Below, in pieces: positions 37,316 to 45,337 of a stretch of DNA of 64,000 bases (position 1 is its first letter; each line of letters begins with the position of its first letter). The notes beneath the pieces are model-generated. The model had not been told where the DNA came from and did not search any database. It saw only the letters and a program-made list of their open reading frames with translations. The stretch is from Paenibacillus hamazuiensis (GTDB lineage Bacteria > Bacillota > Bacilli > Paenibacillales > NBRC-103111). The position numbers were made by a program, and so were the translations under genes. Location of the stretch: assembly GCF_023276405.1 (NCBI RefSeq), contig NZ_JALRMO010000001.1:6783501-6847500 (forward strand), written 5' to 3'.

Positions 37316-37377
37316 CTCTTACGTTCCCATTCTAATTAAGCACTCGTACCCCTTTGGAAAAATCCATAGACGACTGA

Positions 37378-38238
37378 CTAAATCCGGGCAAGCTTATCAG
37401 GGTTTCGTACGGCATATAATCTGGCAATCTTTCCGCGTTGAAGTTGAATTAATATTGCAGCCAGAGTTTCGTCCTTCGAACGGAGTACGATACCGGTCTC
37501 GCCGTTTAGAGGGACAACCTCGAAGCGAAGTTTTCCCTGATTGGCCCCTATACTCTTGAACCCATCAAGCAGAGCTCGAGCCACGTGATCGCGCAATTGC
37601 ACCGGACGATTGTAAACGGCTGCCTTCCCGCCTCCATCGGCGACGAGCATGACGTCTTCGGTTAACAGAGACATCACATGATCAACGTTACCTTGCTCGA
37701 GGGATGCGAGGAACCGGTTAACCCAATCCTGTTCGACCGCTTCGGCCGCAACTAGCTCATCTTCGGATATTCCCATCTTGCTTTTTGCCCGGCTCATTAA
37801 TTTGCGGCAATTCGCCTCTTGCTTGCCCAGCAGTTCGGCTATTTCAGGATAATCGAAGCCCAGCGCCTCACGCAGGACGAAAACCGTCCGCTCTGTCGGA
37901 GATAACCGCTCGAGCAGTACGAGCATAGCGTAAGACAGCAGATCGCGGCGGACGACCGCCGTCTCGAGCTGATCCGCCTCCGGCGTCAGAATCGGTTCAG
38001 GAAGCCAGGGACCGACGTACAACTCCCTCTTCTTCCTCGCCGACTTTTGCAGATTGAGGCAGCGATTGGTTACCATCTTGCACAAATACGCTTTCGGCTC
38101 CTCCAATCGTTCCGGATGTACGTCGCACGCTTTAACAAATACGTCCTGCACCGCATCTTCCGCGTCTGCCGCGGAGCCGGTCAACTGATATGCCAGCTTG
38201 AACAACAGTGCTCTATATTGATCGTACAGCTCCTCCAT
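37378..38238 (-). CDS. ECF sigma factor of the ECF41 (SigJ-like) group
   Basis: A 286-residue sigma factor. Sigma-2 (AYQLTGSAADAEDAVQDVF) and sigma-4 (LSPTERTVFVLREALGFDYPEIAELLGK) are followed by a SnoaL-like C-terminal domain. Three hallmark motifs of ECF41 are present: WLPEP in the linker, DGGGK in the SnoaL-like domain and NPDKL at the end. In this group the C-terminal domain replaces an anti-sigma factor, and the target is usually the neighbouring oxidoreductase, carboxymuconolactone decarboxylase or epimerase gene. Here the neighbours upstream on the same strand are two FAD oxidoreductases. AAAAAGGAGGTC precedes the ATG. Confidence 0.9.
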   Translation of the reverse strand: MEELYDQYRALLFKLAYQLTGSAADAEDAVQDVFVKACDVHPERLEEPKAYLCKMVTNRCLNLQKSARKKRELYVGPWLPEPILTPEADQLETAVVRRDLLSYAMLVLLERLSPTERTVFVLREALGFDYPEIAELLGKQEANCRKLMSRAKSKMGISEDELVAAEAVEQDWVNRFLASLEQGNVDHVMSLLTEDVMLVADGGGKAAVYNRPVQLRDHVARALLDGFKSIGANQGKLRFEVVPLNGETGIVLRSKDETLAAILIQLQRGKIARLYAVRNPDKLARI

Positions 38239-38265
38239 CCGCCGTCTGACCTCCTTTTTCGGGCT

Positions 38266-38302
38266 GTTAGAAATGGATCAACTTGATCCCTTTGTTTCTA
38301 AC
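38266..38302. promoter_or_regulatory. Double inverted repeat between FAD oxidoreductase and sigma genes
   Basis: Outer arms GTTAGAAA/TTTCTAAC and inner arms GGATCAA/TTGATCC enclose a single base, with a small asymmetric internal loop. It overlaps the oxidoreductase stop codon and lies 28 bases before the sigma start. Without a T tract it may be an RNA processing or attenuation structure, or an operator. Confidence 0.4.
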
Positions 38303-39482
38303 GGAGCCAGCTAGCAAAATCCCATCCCACTTTTTTTACTTTCCATGCAAGCTTCCCCGTTATGATGATATCAAGTCCCCATTTGTTTATCCACACCAAC
38401 CCGCGATTTTGCCCAAGGCCGAATCCGAAAGTTTCCAAAAACGATTTGTGAACCGGAGCGGGACGGCCCTCCAGATCAGCCATCACGATTTTTCCCAGCC
38501 TTAACGCCTGCGGCCCGGCTTCTTTGCACGTCATCTGATCCGCTTTGCCGGTACTCGGATCGACGATTCTCGCACAATCGCCAATGCTGTATACACCCGG
38601 CATCCCTTGGACGCGATAACATTCATCCACCAGCACTTGACCTTCAGAAGTAAGTGGCACGCCCATGCTGCGGAGGGCCGGATTCGGAATCAGACCAATC
38701 GTCCATATACATAGACCAACCGGCAGACGATCGCCATTATTAAGCGTCACCACTCCTGCTTGCTCTTGCATTGCCTTACGATTGTGAAGCACGGTCACCC
38801 CGCATTCGATGAGCAACCGATCTAACTTCCGTCTAACTTTCTCCGGCCCTTCCGAGAACAGCCGCTCCTGTGCATTGAGCAAATAAACGCAGGCATCGGA
38901 CGAATTCAGCCCCAACGCCGCTGCTTCCGTCCGCATGGCGAGGATCAGCTCGGCGGACGTCTCGATGCCGCTGATACCCGCTCCCGCAACCGCGATTGTC
39001 ATGAGTCGCTTTCGTTCCTCAGGGTTCGTCTCGACGACAGCCTTCCGCAGATTGGCACGCCAGTGTTCCCGGATGTCTGCTGCCGCTTGAGGGTCGGTCA
39101 AGGCGATCCCTCCCTGATCGGGATCCGGCCGCCGGACGATGCTTCCAACCGCCACGACTAAAAGGTCATAATGAATTCGGACATCATTTCCTTGTACATC
39201 CGTATATTGGATCCGTTTTGCCTCATTATCTACGGAAGTAACCGTCCCTTGCAAGAATTCGACTCCTCCTGAATTATAACGCGACCAGGGAACCACAATT
39301 TCTTCCCCGCCTGCAGCCGGCCGGAACAACATCACTTTGCGCACATGACCGGGTTGCTTGTCGATCAGAACAAATCGAATACGCTGTCCGTCCGCCATGC
39401 CCTGGGCCTCTTCCTTTATTGCTTTGAGTGCCCCAAGCCCTGCATGGCCACCTCCAATGATAATGCATGTCAAGTCGTTCAT
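38298..39482 (-). CDS. FAD-dependent pyridine nucleotide oxidoreductase, copy 1
   Basis: A 394-residue NDH-2/AIF-like flavoprotein. The FAD motif GGGHAGLGAL is at residues 9-18. The NAD(P)H-binding motif AGAGISGIETSAEL lies near residue 165, and the second FAD motif VYSIGDCAR near 305. It transfers electrons from NAD(P)H to a quinone or small acceptor. It shares most of its sequence with the gene upstream, and the two lie head-to-tail, 55 bases apart. The downstream ECF41 sigma gene suggests joint control. Confidence 0.9.
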   Translation of the reverse strand: MNDLTCIIIGGGHAGLGALKAIKEEAQGMADGQRIRFVLIDKQPGHVRKVMLFRPAAGGEEIVVPWSRYNSGGVEFLQGTVTSVDNEAKRIQYTDVQGNDVRIHYDLLVVAVGSIVRRPDPDQGGIALTDPQAAADIREHWRANLRKAVVETNPEERKRLMTIAVAGAGISGIETSAELILAMRTEAAALGLNSSDACVYLLNAQERLFSEGPEKVRRKLDRLLIECGVTVLHNRKAMQEQAGVVTLNNGDRLPVGLCIWTIGLIPNPALRSMGVPLTSEGQVLVDECYRVQGMPGVYSIGDCARIVDPSTGKADQMTCKEAGPQALRLGKIVMADLEGRPAPVHKSFLETFGFGLGQNRGLVWINKWGLDIIITGKLAWKVKKVGWDFASWLR

Positions 39483-39536
39483 CCCTCTTCATCCCCTTTA
39501 GGTACGATTTACTAGCTATTGTGTGGTATCCAGTGA

Positions 39537-40727
39537 CTATCGAAGCTTACTGCCTGCATCCCATGCAGCATTCCGGAATCTCCACGCCGGCTTTCCCGTT
39601 ATAATCAAATTAATTCCCCATTTGCGTCCCCATACCAATCCGCGATTTTCCCCCAGGCCGATGCAATAGAGATCTATTGGTGCCGATTTGTGAACTGGCG
39701 CAGGGCGGCCCTCCAAATCTGCCACGACGATTTTCCCCAGTCGATCATCCTGTAGCGCAAGTTCTGCGCACCTCATCAGAGCTGCCTTACCGGTTTTGGG
39801 GTCGACGATTCTCGCACAGTCGCCAATGCTGTATACGCCCGGCATCCCTTGGACGCGATAGGATTCATCCACCAGCACTTGGCCATCAGTAGTAAGCGGC
39901 AAGCCCATCGTGCGAAGGGCCGGATTCGGCATCAGACCAATCGTCCATATACATAGACCAACCGGCAGACGATCGCCATTATTAAGCGTCACCACTCCTG
40001 CTTCCTCTCGCATCACCTTACGGTTGTAAACCACCGTCACTCCACATTCTCTGAGTATCTGATCCAATTTCCGTCCAACTTTCTCGGGTCCTTCCATGAA
40101 CAATCGTTCCTGTCCACTCACCAAATAAACTGAAATATCGGATGGATTCAGTCCTAGAGTTGATGCTTTCTTCTGCATCTCAAGTGCCAGTTCAGAGGAC
40201 GTCTCGATGCCGCTTATGCCCGCTCCCGTAACTACTACCGTCATCAGACGCTTTCGTTCTTTCGGATTTTTCTCGTGGGCAGCTTGCCGTAGATTGGCAC
40301 GCCAACGCCCCCGGATGACTGCTGCGGTTTGCGGGTCGGTTAAAGGAATTCCGCCCTGATTAGGATCCGGTTGCCGAACGACGCTGCCGACCGCTACGAC
40401 TAAAATGTCATACTGCATGGTGGCATCATTTCCTTGCGCAGCTTCATATCGGATCTGTTTTTCCCTACCATCCACAGAGGTAACCGTTCCTTGCACGAAT
40501 TCGACTCCTTCTGAAAACTCATAATGCGTCCAGGGAACAATAATCTCTTCCCCGCCCGCGGCCGGCCGGAACAACATTATTTTGCGCACATGACCTGGCT
40601 GCTTGTCGAATACAACAAACCGAATCCGCCGCCCGTTGGCCATGCCCAGGGTCGTTTTCTTTATTGCTTTTAGCGCTGCAAGTCCTGCATGGCCGCCTCC
40701 GATGATGATACATGTCAAGTCGTTCAT
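39537..40727 (-). CDS. FAD-dependent pyridine nucleotide oxidoreductase, copy 2
   Basis: A 396-residue paralogue of copy 1, starting at the ATG at 40727 (the reading can be extended to 40934 but that part is not conserved). It has GGGHAGLAAL, a VTGAGISGIETSSEL loop and VYSIGDCARIVD. The two copies differ mostly at scattered codons, but a block of about 70 bases around the CIWTIGL region is identical, a sign of recent gene conversion. TGTCACA, the -35 of ECF41 promoters, occurs about 50 bases upstream of the start (minus strand, near 40780), but I see no matching CGTC -10. Confidence 0.9.
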   Translation of the reverse strand: MNDLTCIIIGGGHAGLAALKAIKKTTLGMANGRRIRFVVFDKQPGHVRKIMLFRPAAGGEEIIVPWTHYEFSEGVEFVQGTVTSVDGREKQIRYEAAQGNDATMQYDILVVAVGSVVRQPDPNQGGIPLTDPQTAAVIRGRWRANLRQAAHEKNPKERKRLMTVVVTGAGISGIETSSELALEMQKKASTLGLNPSDISVYLVSGQERLFMEGPEKVGRKLDQILRECGVTVVYNRKVMREEAGVVTLNNGDRLPVGLCIWTIGLMPNPALRTMGLPLTTDGQVLVDESYRVQGMPGVYSIGDCARIVDPKTGKAALMRCAELALQDDRLGKIVVADLEGRPAPVHKSAPIDLYCIGLGENRGLVWGRKWGINLIITGKPAWRFRNAAWDAGSKLR

Positions 40728-41005
40728 CTTCCTCAGCTCCTTAAACGTTTTGTACATATAACAACACAAGGCTCTGATCTGTGACATCGGAAACGAACGA
40801 ATATCCCTGCGATTCGGTGATATTGGCTTGATAGGTACGTAGAAATTGTTGCCTAATCCATATACCACGCGGCCACAGACGGTACAAATCAATTCCGATA
40901 TGTAATGGGGAAAGATGCCAATATGCTCATTCATATGAAAGAAAATACGGTGAAGCGGAATACCTAACGAATTTAGCCCAGCATTTTTCTTGAAAAGGGA
41001 AAACT

Positions 41006-41049
41006 ATGTAATGGTGAAAAATACGAAAGGAGCATGCCGCGGCTGCTCC
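41006..41049 (-). terminator. rlmH terminator of the dispersed hairpin family
   Basis: On the minus strand GGAGCA pairs with TGCTCC inside GGAGCAGCCGCGGCATGCTCC (41029-41049 region), followed by TTTCGTATTTTTCACC. It is nearly the same as the hairpin at 14394-14415 but has lost one arm's AT, and is not attached to an rlmH-like core. It lies 175 bases after the rlmH stop; the gap and 40728-41005 hold no gene. Confidence 0.6.
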
Positions 41050-41214
41050 TTCGTGGAATTTCTTATTTTTTACGATGCGATAGCCTACATTAGTAAAAAT
41101 CAGCTATAAGCCATTCAAGACACGCACCTTCGCTTGAAAATAAGGTGTCGCCAAACGGTAGGGGATTAGACGAGGAATCCATTGTTTTCTTCAAAGATCT
41201 TCGCCTTGTACCAA

Positions 41215-41241
41215 AAATTTGCTTCACTTATGATACGGTTC
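41215..41241 (-). repeat. rlmH 3' end, reference copy of the direct repeat
   Basis: The last six codons of rlmH with the stop, GAACCGTATCATAAGTGA on the minus strand, and the following GCAAATTT. This is the equivalent of the attB site used by staphylococcal cassette chromosome recombinases. Similar sequences in the same direction occur at 12399, 14343, 28009 and 37244, all on the accessory side. Confidence 0.6.
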
Positions 41242-41703
41242 CCCCCGCATAATCTTCATCGCGCGGTACACCTGCTCCACCAGCACCAGCCGCATCAACT
41301 GATGCGGCAAGGTCATGCGCCCGAAGCTGAGCTTCAGCTCCGCGCGCGTCAAAACGGCGGGGGCGAGCCCCAGCGAGCCCCCGATCACAAACGCCACCTG
41401 GCTGCGCCCATAGGTGGCCAGCTCCTGCAGCCGCGAGGCGAGTTCCTCGCTCGACAGAGCTTTGCCGTCGATCGCCAGCGCGACGACGAATGTGTCCGGG
41501 CGCAGCGCGGCCAAGATCCGCTCGCCCTCCCGCTCCCGCACCTGCCGTTCCTCGGCAGGCGACATCGTTTCCGGTGCCTTCTCGTCCGGCACCTCGACGA
41601 TTTGCAGCTTGGCGTACGGGCCAAGCCGCTTCGTATATTCGGCGATCCCCTGCACCAGATACGCCTCTTTTAATTTGCCGACCGCCACAATTTGAATCTG
41701 CAT
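41224..41703 (-). CDS. rlmH: 23S rRNA pseudouridine1915 N3-methyltransferase RlmH
   Basis: A 159-residue SPOUT methyltransferase, the normal family length. It starts [13 protein letters not shown], contains [14 protein letters not shown] and the SAM-binding knot [17 protein letters not shown], and ends RGEPYHK. It methylates N3 of pseudouridine 1915 in helix 69 of 23S rRNA. AAGGGAAG precedes the ATG. In staphylococci (where it is called orfX) its 3' end is the chromosomal attachment site for SCC elements, which matters here because its last bases are repeated across the accessory region. Confidence 0.97.
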   Translation of the reverse strand: MQIQIVAVGKLKEAYLVQGIAEYTKRLGPYAKLQIVEVPDEKAPETMSPAEERQVREREGERILAALRPDTFVVALAIDGKALSSEELASRLQELATYGRSQVAFVIGGSLGLAPAVLTRAELKLSFGRMTLPHQLMRLVLVEQVYRAMKIMRGEPYHK

Positions 41704-41841
41704 CGCAACAAACTTCCCTTCTTCACCTATATCCTCATAAGGTAAGGGCGAAGTCGTTCTACCGGAACGGCCCCGACGCGCGATCGGATAGGATAGGTCC
41801 TAACCTTTCCGCCCTTCAGCAGCCCCCCAGCGCGGCCCCGC

Positions 41842-41875
41842 CCAAAACAAAAAAAGGAAGGCCCCATAGCCTTCC
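41842..41875 (-). terminator. Terminator after the CxxH/CxxC gene
   Basis: On the minus strand GGAAGGC-tatggg-GCCTTCC is followed by TTTTTTTGTTTTGG. The stem begins at the last base of the stop codon. It separates the WalRK-HtrA transcript from rlmH, which then needs its own promoter in 41704-41840. Confidence 0.85.
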
Positions 41876-42042
41876 TACACGACCAGAAAACGCCCCGGCG
41901 CCGAGCAGCGCTCGCAGTGAGCGGGAGGCTCCCAGTCGCGGAAGCGGACCTCCTGCAAATCGACGATATCCGGAGCCTCCTCGTATTCGTCCACGAACTG
42001 ATCGATGGCAATCTCCAGATGATCCTTGCATACTACGTACAT
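41875..42042 (-). CDS. CxxH/CxxC motif protein, 55 residues
   Basis: An ATG at 42042, after TAGGAG, opens 55 codons to a TAG at 41875. The product has a CKDH motif at residues 5-8 and an HCERC motif near residue 44, the spacing of the small CxxH/CxxC family (TIGR04129) found between htrA and rlmH in Paenibacillus. The two motifs could bind one zinc ion. Function unknown. Confidence 0.88.
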   Translation of the reverse strand: MYVVCKDHLEIAIDQFVDEYEEAPDIVDLQEVRFRDWEPPAHCERCSAPGRFLVV

Positions 42043-42108
42043 TTGCCATAACTCCTATCATTAGTCCGATTATTAGTTCGACATCATTTAGCCCCTGCAC
42101 CGGCACGC

Positions 42109-43320
42109 CTATTTATCCTTCAGCTCCGCCAGAGTCAGCACCGCCGTCGCCTTCTTGCCCGCGCGGTAATACGTCACGTTCAGCTTATCGCCGATCGATT
42201 TGGAGCCGTAAATATACTTGCGCAAATCGACCGTGCTGGCGACCGGCTTGCCGTCCAGCTCGACGATCACATCGTTTGTCTTCAGCCCCGCCTCTTTGGC
42301 CGGACCCGTCGCATCGAGCACAATAATACCAGTTTTGACCTCGACAGGCAGCTTTAAAACATCCGTCCCCGCAAAACTTTGCAGCTCCTGCGTCACCACG
42401 CCCATATACGGGCGCTTCACCTTGTGATACTGGATCAAGCTGTCGATGACCGTCTTCGCCTGGTTGATCGGAATCGCGAAGCCGAGTCCCTCGACGCCGT
42501 AATCGGCTACCTTCAGCGTATTGATGCCGACGACCTTGCCTTCCAGATTCACGAGCGCGCCGCCGCTGTTGCCGGAATTGATCGCGGCGTCCGTCTGGAT
42601 GACGTCCATCTCCCAGTCGAACTCGCCCTCCCGGCCGAGCGACACCGGAATCGACCGCTTCGGCCAGCTGATGATGCCCCGCGTGATCGTCGGCGCGTAG
42701 CCGAGCCCGAGCGGATTGCCGATCGCAATCGCCGTCTCTCCCGGCTTCAGCGCGTCGGAATCGCCGAATTCGGCGACCTGCTTGATGCCCGCCGCGTCGA
42801 TCTCCAGCACCGCCAGATCGCTGATCTGGTCGCGCCCGAGCAGCGTCGCCTTGCGCCGATCCCCCGCTCCGGTGACGACCTCCAGCTGATCCGACCCGTC
42901 GACCACGTGGTTATTGGTCACGACACGCACCTTATCGCCGGCTTTTTGAAAAATAACCCCCGAGCCGAGCCCCAGCGCACGCACACCATTATCGCCTTCC
43001 TTGCGGGAGCTGAGAATGCTGACCACCGACGGCCCGACCTTCTCCGCCGCTCGGACGACCGGGTCGTTGATCAGCTGCTGCGTATCACTTACAGCCGTTC
43101 CCGGCTTCGCCAGATATGAACCTGTAGCTTCGGAGGAACCGAAGCCGGACAGAACGCCTCCAATCAAGGCGAAGGCCAGTATCGTAGCCAAAGACCCGCC
43201 GACTGCCGGAACGACCCAATCCGGAAGCACCGCCAAGCCGCGCCTGCGAAATCGGGTCTCCTTCGCCGAATTCCATCTGGACACTTTCGTCGTATAAAAA
43301 TCGTCGTCAAACAAACTCAC
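42109..43320 (-). CDS. HtrA-like membrane serine protease
   Basis: A 403-residue S1C protease. A short cytoplasmic N terminus is followed by one membrane helix (about residues 34-58). The trypsin-like domain then shows TNNHVV (His), SDLAVL (Asp) and GNSGGAL (Ser), so the triad is complete. A single PDZ domain (GLKTNDVIVELDGKPV) closes the protein. It degrades misfolded or regulatory proteins at the membrane surface. This is the YycK/HtrC position at the end of the WalRK gene set. Confidence 0.93.
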   Translation of the reverse strand: MSLFDDDFYTTKVSRWNSAKETRFRRRGLAVLPDWVVPAVGGSLATILAFALIGGVLSGFGSSEATGSYLAKPGTAVSDTQQLINDPVVRAAEKVGPSVVSILSSRKEGDNGVRALGLGSGVIFQKAGDKVRVVTNNHVVDGSDQLEVVTGAGDRRKATLLGRDQISDLAVLEIDAAGIKQVAEFGDSDALKPGETAIAIGNPLGLGYAPTITRGIISWPKRSIPVSLGREGEFDWEMDVIQTDAAINSGNSGGALVNLEGKVVGINTLKVADYGVEGLGFAIPINQAKTVIDSLIQYHKVKRPYMGVVTQELQSFAGTDVLKLPVEVKTGIIVLDATGPAKEAGLKTNDVIVELDGKPVASTVDLRKYIYGSKSIGDKLNVTYYRAGKKATAVLTLAELKDK

Positions 43321-43465
43321 CGGCCCCGCCTCCTCCTGACGCTCCCGCCGCTACGCGCATTTTTTTCGTACAATCAGGAATGTTTTCCGGGGTACCCGAC
43401 TATACTTCATAGTAATCCGTCAAAACTAGATTCCCCAAACTAGATTCATAGAGAGGAAGAGACAA

Positions 43466-43675
43466 ATGAACCGTGTCCAACCCCATTTGAGCACCATCGA
43501 CCTGATCGGCAAGCTGGCCGATTTGAAAGACCAGCATTACCGCAACACACTCGCTCTAAGCGCCGTCATCGAGCTGCTGATCGAGAAAGGCTGCATCACC
43601 GCCGAAGAAATCCGCAGCAAGGCGGCTCAGCTCGACGCAGCATCTATTCCTCATCCAGCCGATCCCACGGCGTAG
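43466..43675 (+). CDS. Small helical hypothetical protein, 69 residues
   Basis: An ATG preceded by AGAGAGGAAGAGACAA opens 69 codons on the plus strand, against the direction of all neighbours. The product begins MNRVQPHLSTIDLIGKL and is mostly helical (ALSAVIELLIEKGCITAEEIR). Its last 32 bases overlap the 3' end of the convergent yycJ gene. The strong ribosome binding site supports it. Function unknown. Confidence 0.6.
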   Translation: MNRVQPHLSTIDLIGKLADLKDQHYRNTLALSAVIELLIEKGCITAEEIRSKAAQLDAASIPHPADPTA

Positions 43676-44447
43676 AGCGGTCGTAGTATGTATCCCTTAA
43701 TTCGGCGCGGTGATCGTCCGGCGCGAATGTATCTTCCACAATGTTATTCACCGTCAGCTTGGCTAAATCCATCAGATTGTGATCCCGGCTGAGGTGCGCC
43801 AAATATACCCGCTTCGTCTTGCCCGACGTCACTTCGCACAGCGCCTCGCCGGCCGCCTCGTTCGACAAATGGCCGAGATCGCTGAGAATGCGCCGCTTGA
43901 TGTTCCACGGATAACGTCCCATGCGCAGCATTTCCACGTCGTGATTGGACTCGAGCACGAGCACGTCGCTGTCGAGCAGCTTTTCCCTTACCTTCTCGCT
44001 CATATAACCGAGGTCGGTCGCGACGCTCAGCTTCTGCTCCCCGTCGTAAAAATTGTACGCAACCGGCTCCGCCGCGTCGTGGGAAATGCCGAACGATTCG
44101 ACCTTCAGCTCACCGAAATCGACCATCTCGCCCGTCTGCATCACCCGGCGCTTGTCATCGGCGATTTCGCCGATGTGCTCGTTCAGCGCCTCCCATGTCT
44201 TCTCGTTGGCGTAGATCGGCAAGTCGAATTTGCGGGCGACCGCGCCGAGCCCCTTGATATGGTCCGCATGCTCATGCGTCACCAAAATCGCATCCAGGCT
44301 CGTCGCCGCCGTCTCGCGCTCCGCCAGCAGCTGCTCAATCCGCTTGGCGCTGAGGCCCGCGTCGATCAGCAGCTTCGTCTCGCCGCTCTCCACCACCGTG
44401 CAGTTGCCCGTCGAGCCGCTGGATAATATGCTGAATCGAATACCCAT
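43644..44447 (-). CDS. walJ: MBL-fold metallohydrolase YycJ/WalJ
   Basis: A 267-residue metallo-beta-lactamase-fold protein, starting MGIRFSILSSGSTGNC at 44447; the extended reading from 44579 is not family-like. The metal-binding motif THEHADH is near residue 62 and further His/Asp ligands lie in ATDLGY and LSRDHN. YycJ links cell-wall signalling and DNA metabolism in Bacillus and is a putative 5'-3' exonuclease. It is the fifth gene of the walR-walK-yycH-yycI-yycJ set. Confidence 0.93.
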   Translation of the reverse strand: MGIRFSILSSGSTGNCTVVESGETKLLIDAGLSAKRIEQLLAERETAATSLDAILVTHEHADHIKGLGAVARKFDLPIYANEKTWEALNEHIGEIADDKRRVMQTGEMVDFGELKVESFGISHDAAEPVAYNFYDGEQKLSVATDLGYMSEKVREKLLDSDVLVLESNHDVEMLRMGRYPWNIKRRILSDLGHLSNEAAGEALCEVTSGKTKRVYLAHLSRDHNLMDLAKLTVNNIVEDTFAPDDHRAELRDTYYDRSTPWDRLDEE

Positions 44448-44575
44448 TCCTGCTTGTCTCCCCATCCTGCCGCACCCGGCGAACCGCTCGTACGGTTCGC
44501 GTGCAGCCATCATTTCTTTTGTGGAACCAACGCTTCCGTTAAAACACAAATGTATCTCTATCGAATCGACTTCGA

Positions 44576-45322
44576 TCAAGGGCTTTTCTTGTTCGTCTGC
44601 GGCACTTCCACCGCACCGTTCAGCGCATGAATGAAATAAAAATCGCCGTTCGTCAGCGCCACGCGCCAGGAAGGCACCATATACATCGTTTGCGAGTTGT
44701 ACACCTGGCCGTGGTAGCCGAGCTTCATGCTCGCAATGACCGAACCGTTCGGCAAATAGTTTTCGATCAGGCTTCGCAGAGCAATGTTCATCGGAATGAC
44801 CTTCTGCTCTTTTTGCTCACCTTCTGATTGTACTTCAACATAGCCCTGTTTGTAAGCGGTAATTTGGCCGTTCGTTTCAAGAAGCTCCAGCCGTACCTCG
44901 AACATCGGCAGCGTGCCGTAGATCTGGTGAAACACGTAGACCCCCGACTTGCTTTCCACCGGATCGTACTGATACGCCTCGAAGTGCGGCACCGCCAGCT
45001 TCACCGGGGAATCCTTCAGCGCTCCCTTGCTCAGCAAGGGGCTGTAGCGAAACGGCGTCTGTACCGGAAGCTGCCGGTCCGACCTCATGTTTTCATCGAA
45101 GCGGACGACGATCTCCTTCAGCTTCGGCACTTCCTTCGGCAGCTCCGACGGCAGCTCGATGTTTTTGCTTTTGCTGAGCGCCCGCAGCTCCTCCAGCGAC
45201 GTCGAAGCCTCCGCCACCGTCTGGAGCTGCACGGAGCGGTTCGTCCACAGCTGGTAGCCGAGAATCAGGTTGAGGAACATAAACGAGATGATCAGTATCG
45301 TTTTCGCGCGGCTCCAGTCCAC
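44576..45322 (-). CDS. walI: WalK accessory protein YycI/WalI
   Basis: A 248-residue protein with one N-terminal membrane helix (TILIISFMFLNLILGYQLW) and an extracellular domain rich in beta strands, as in YycI. YycI and YycH bind WalK in the membrane and modulate its kinase activity. It lies 15 bases after yycH. Confidence 0.92.
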   Translation of the reverse strand: MDWSRAKTILIISFMFLNLILGYQLWTNRSVQLQTVAEASTSLEELRALSKSKNIELPSELPKEVPKLKEIVVRFDENMRSDRQLPVQTPFRYSPLLSKGALKDSPVKLAVPHFEAYQYDPVESKSGVYVFHQIYGTLPMFEVRLELLETNGQITAYKQGYVEVQSEGEQKEQKVIPMNIALRSLIENYLPNGSVIASMKLGYHGQVYNSQTMYMVPSWRVALTNGDFYFIHALNGAVEVPQTNKKSP

Positions 45323-45337
45323 TTGACGTTCCTCCCC

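Noticed and set aside
40728-40934. N-terminal extension of the second FAD oxidoreductase
   Set aside because: The paralogue begins at the equivalent of the ATG at 40727, which has its own ribosome binding site; the extension has no similarity to the family.
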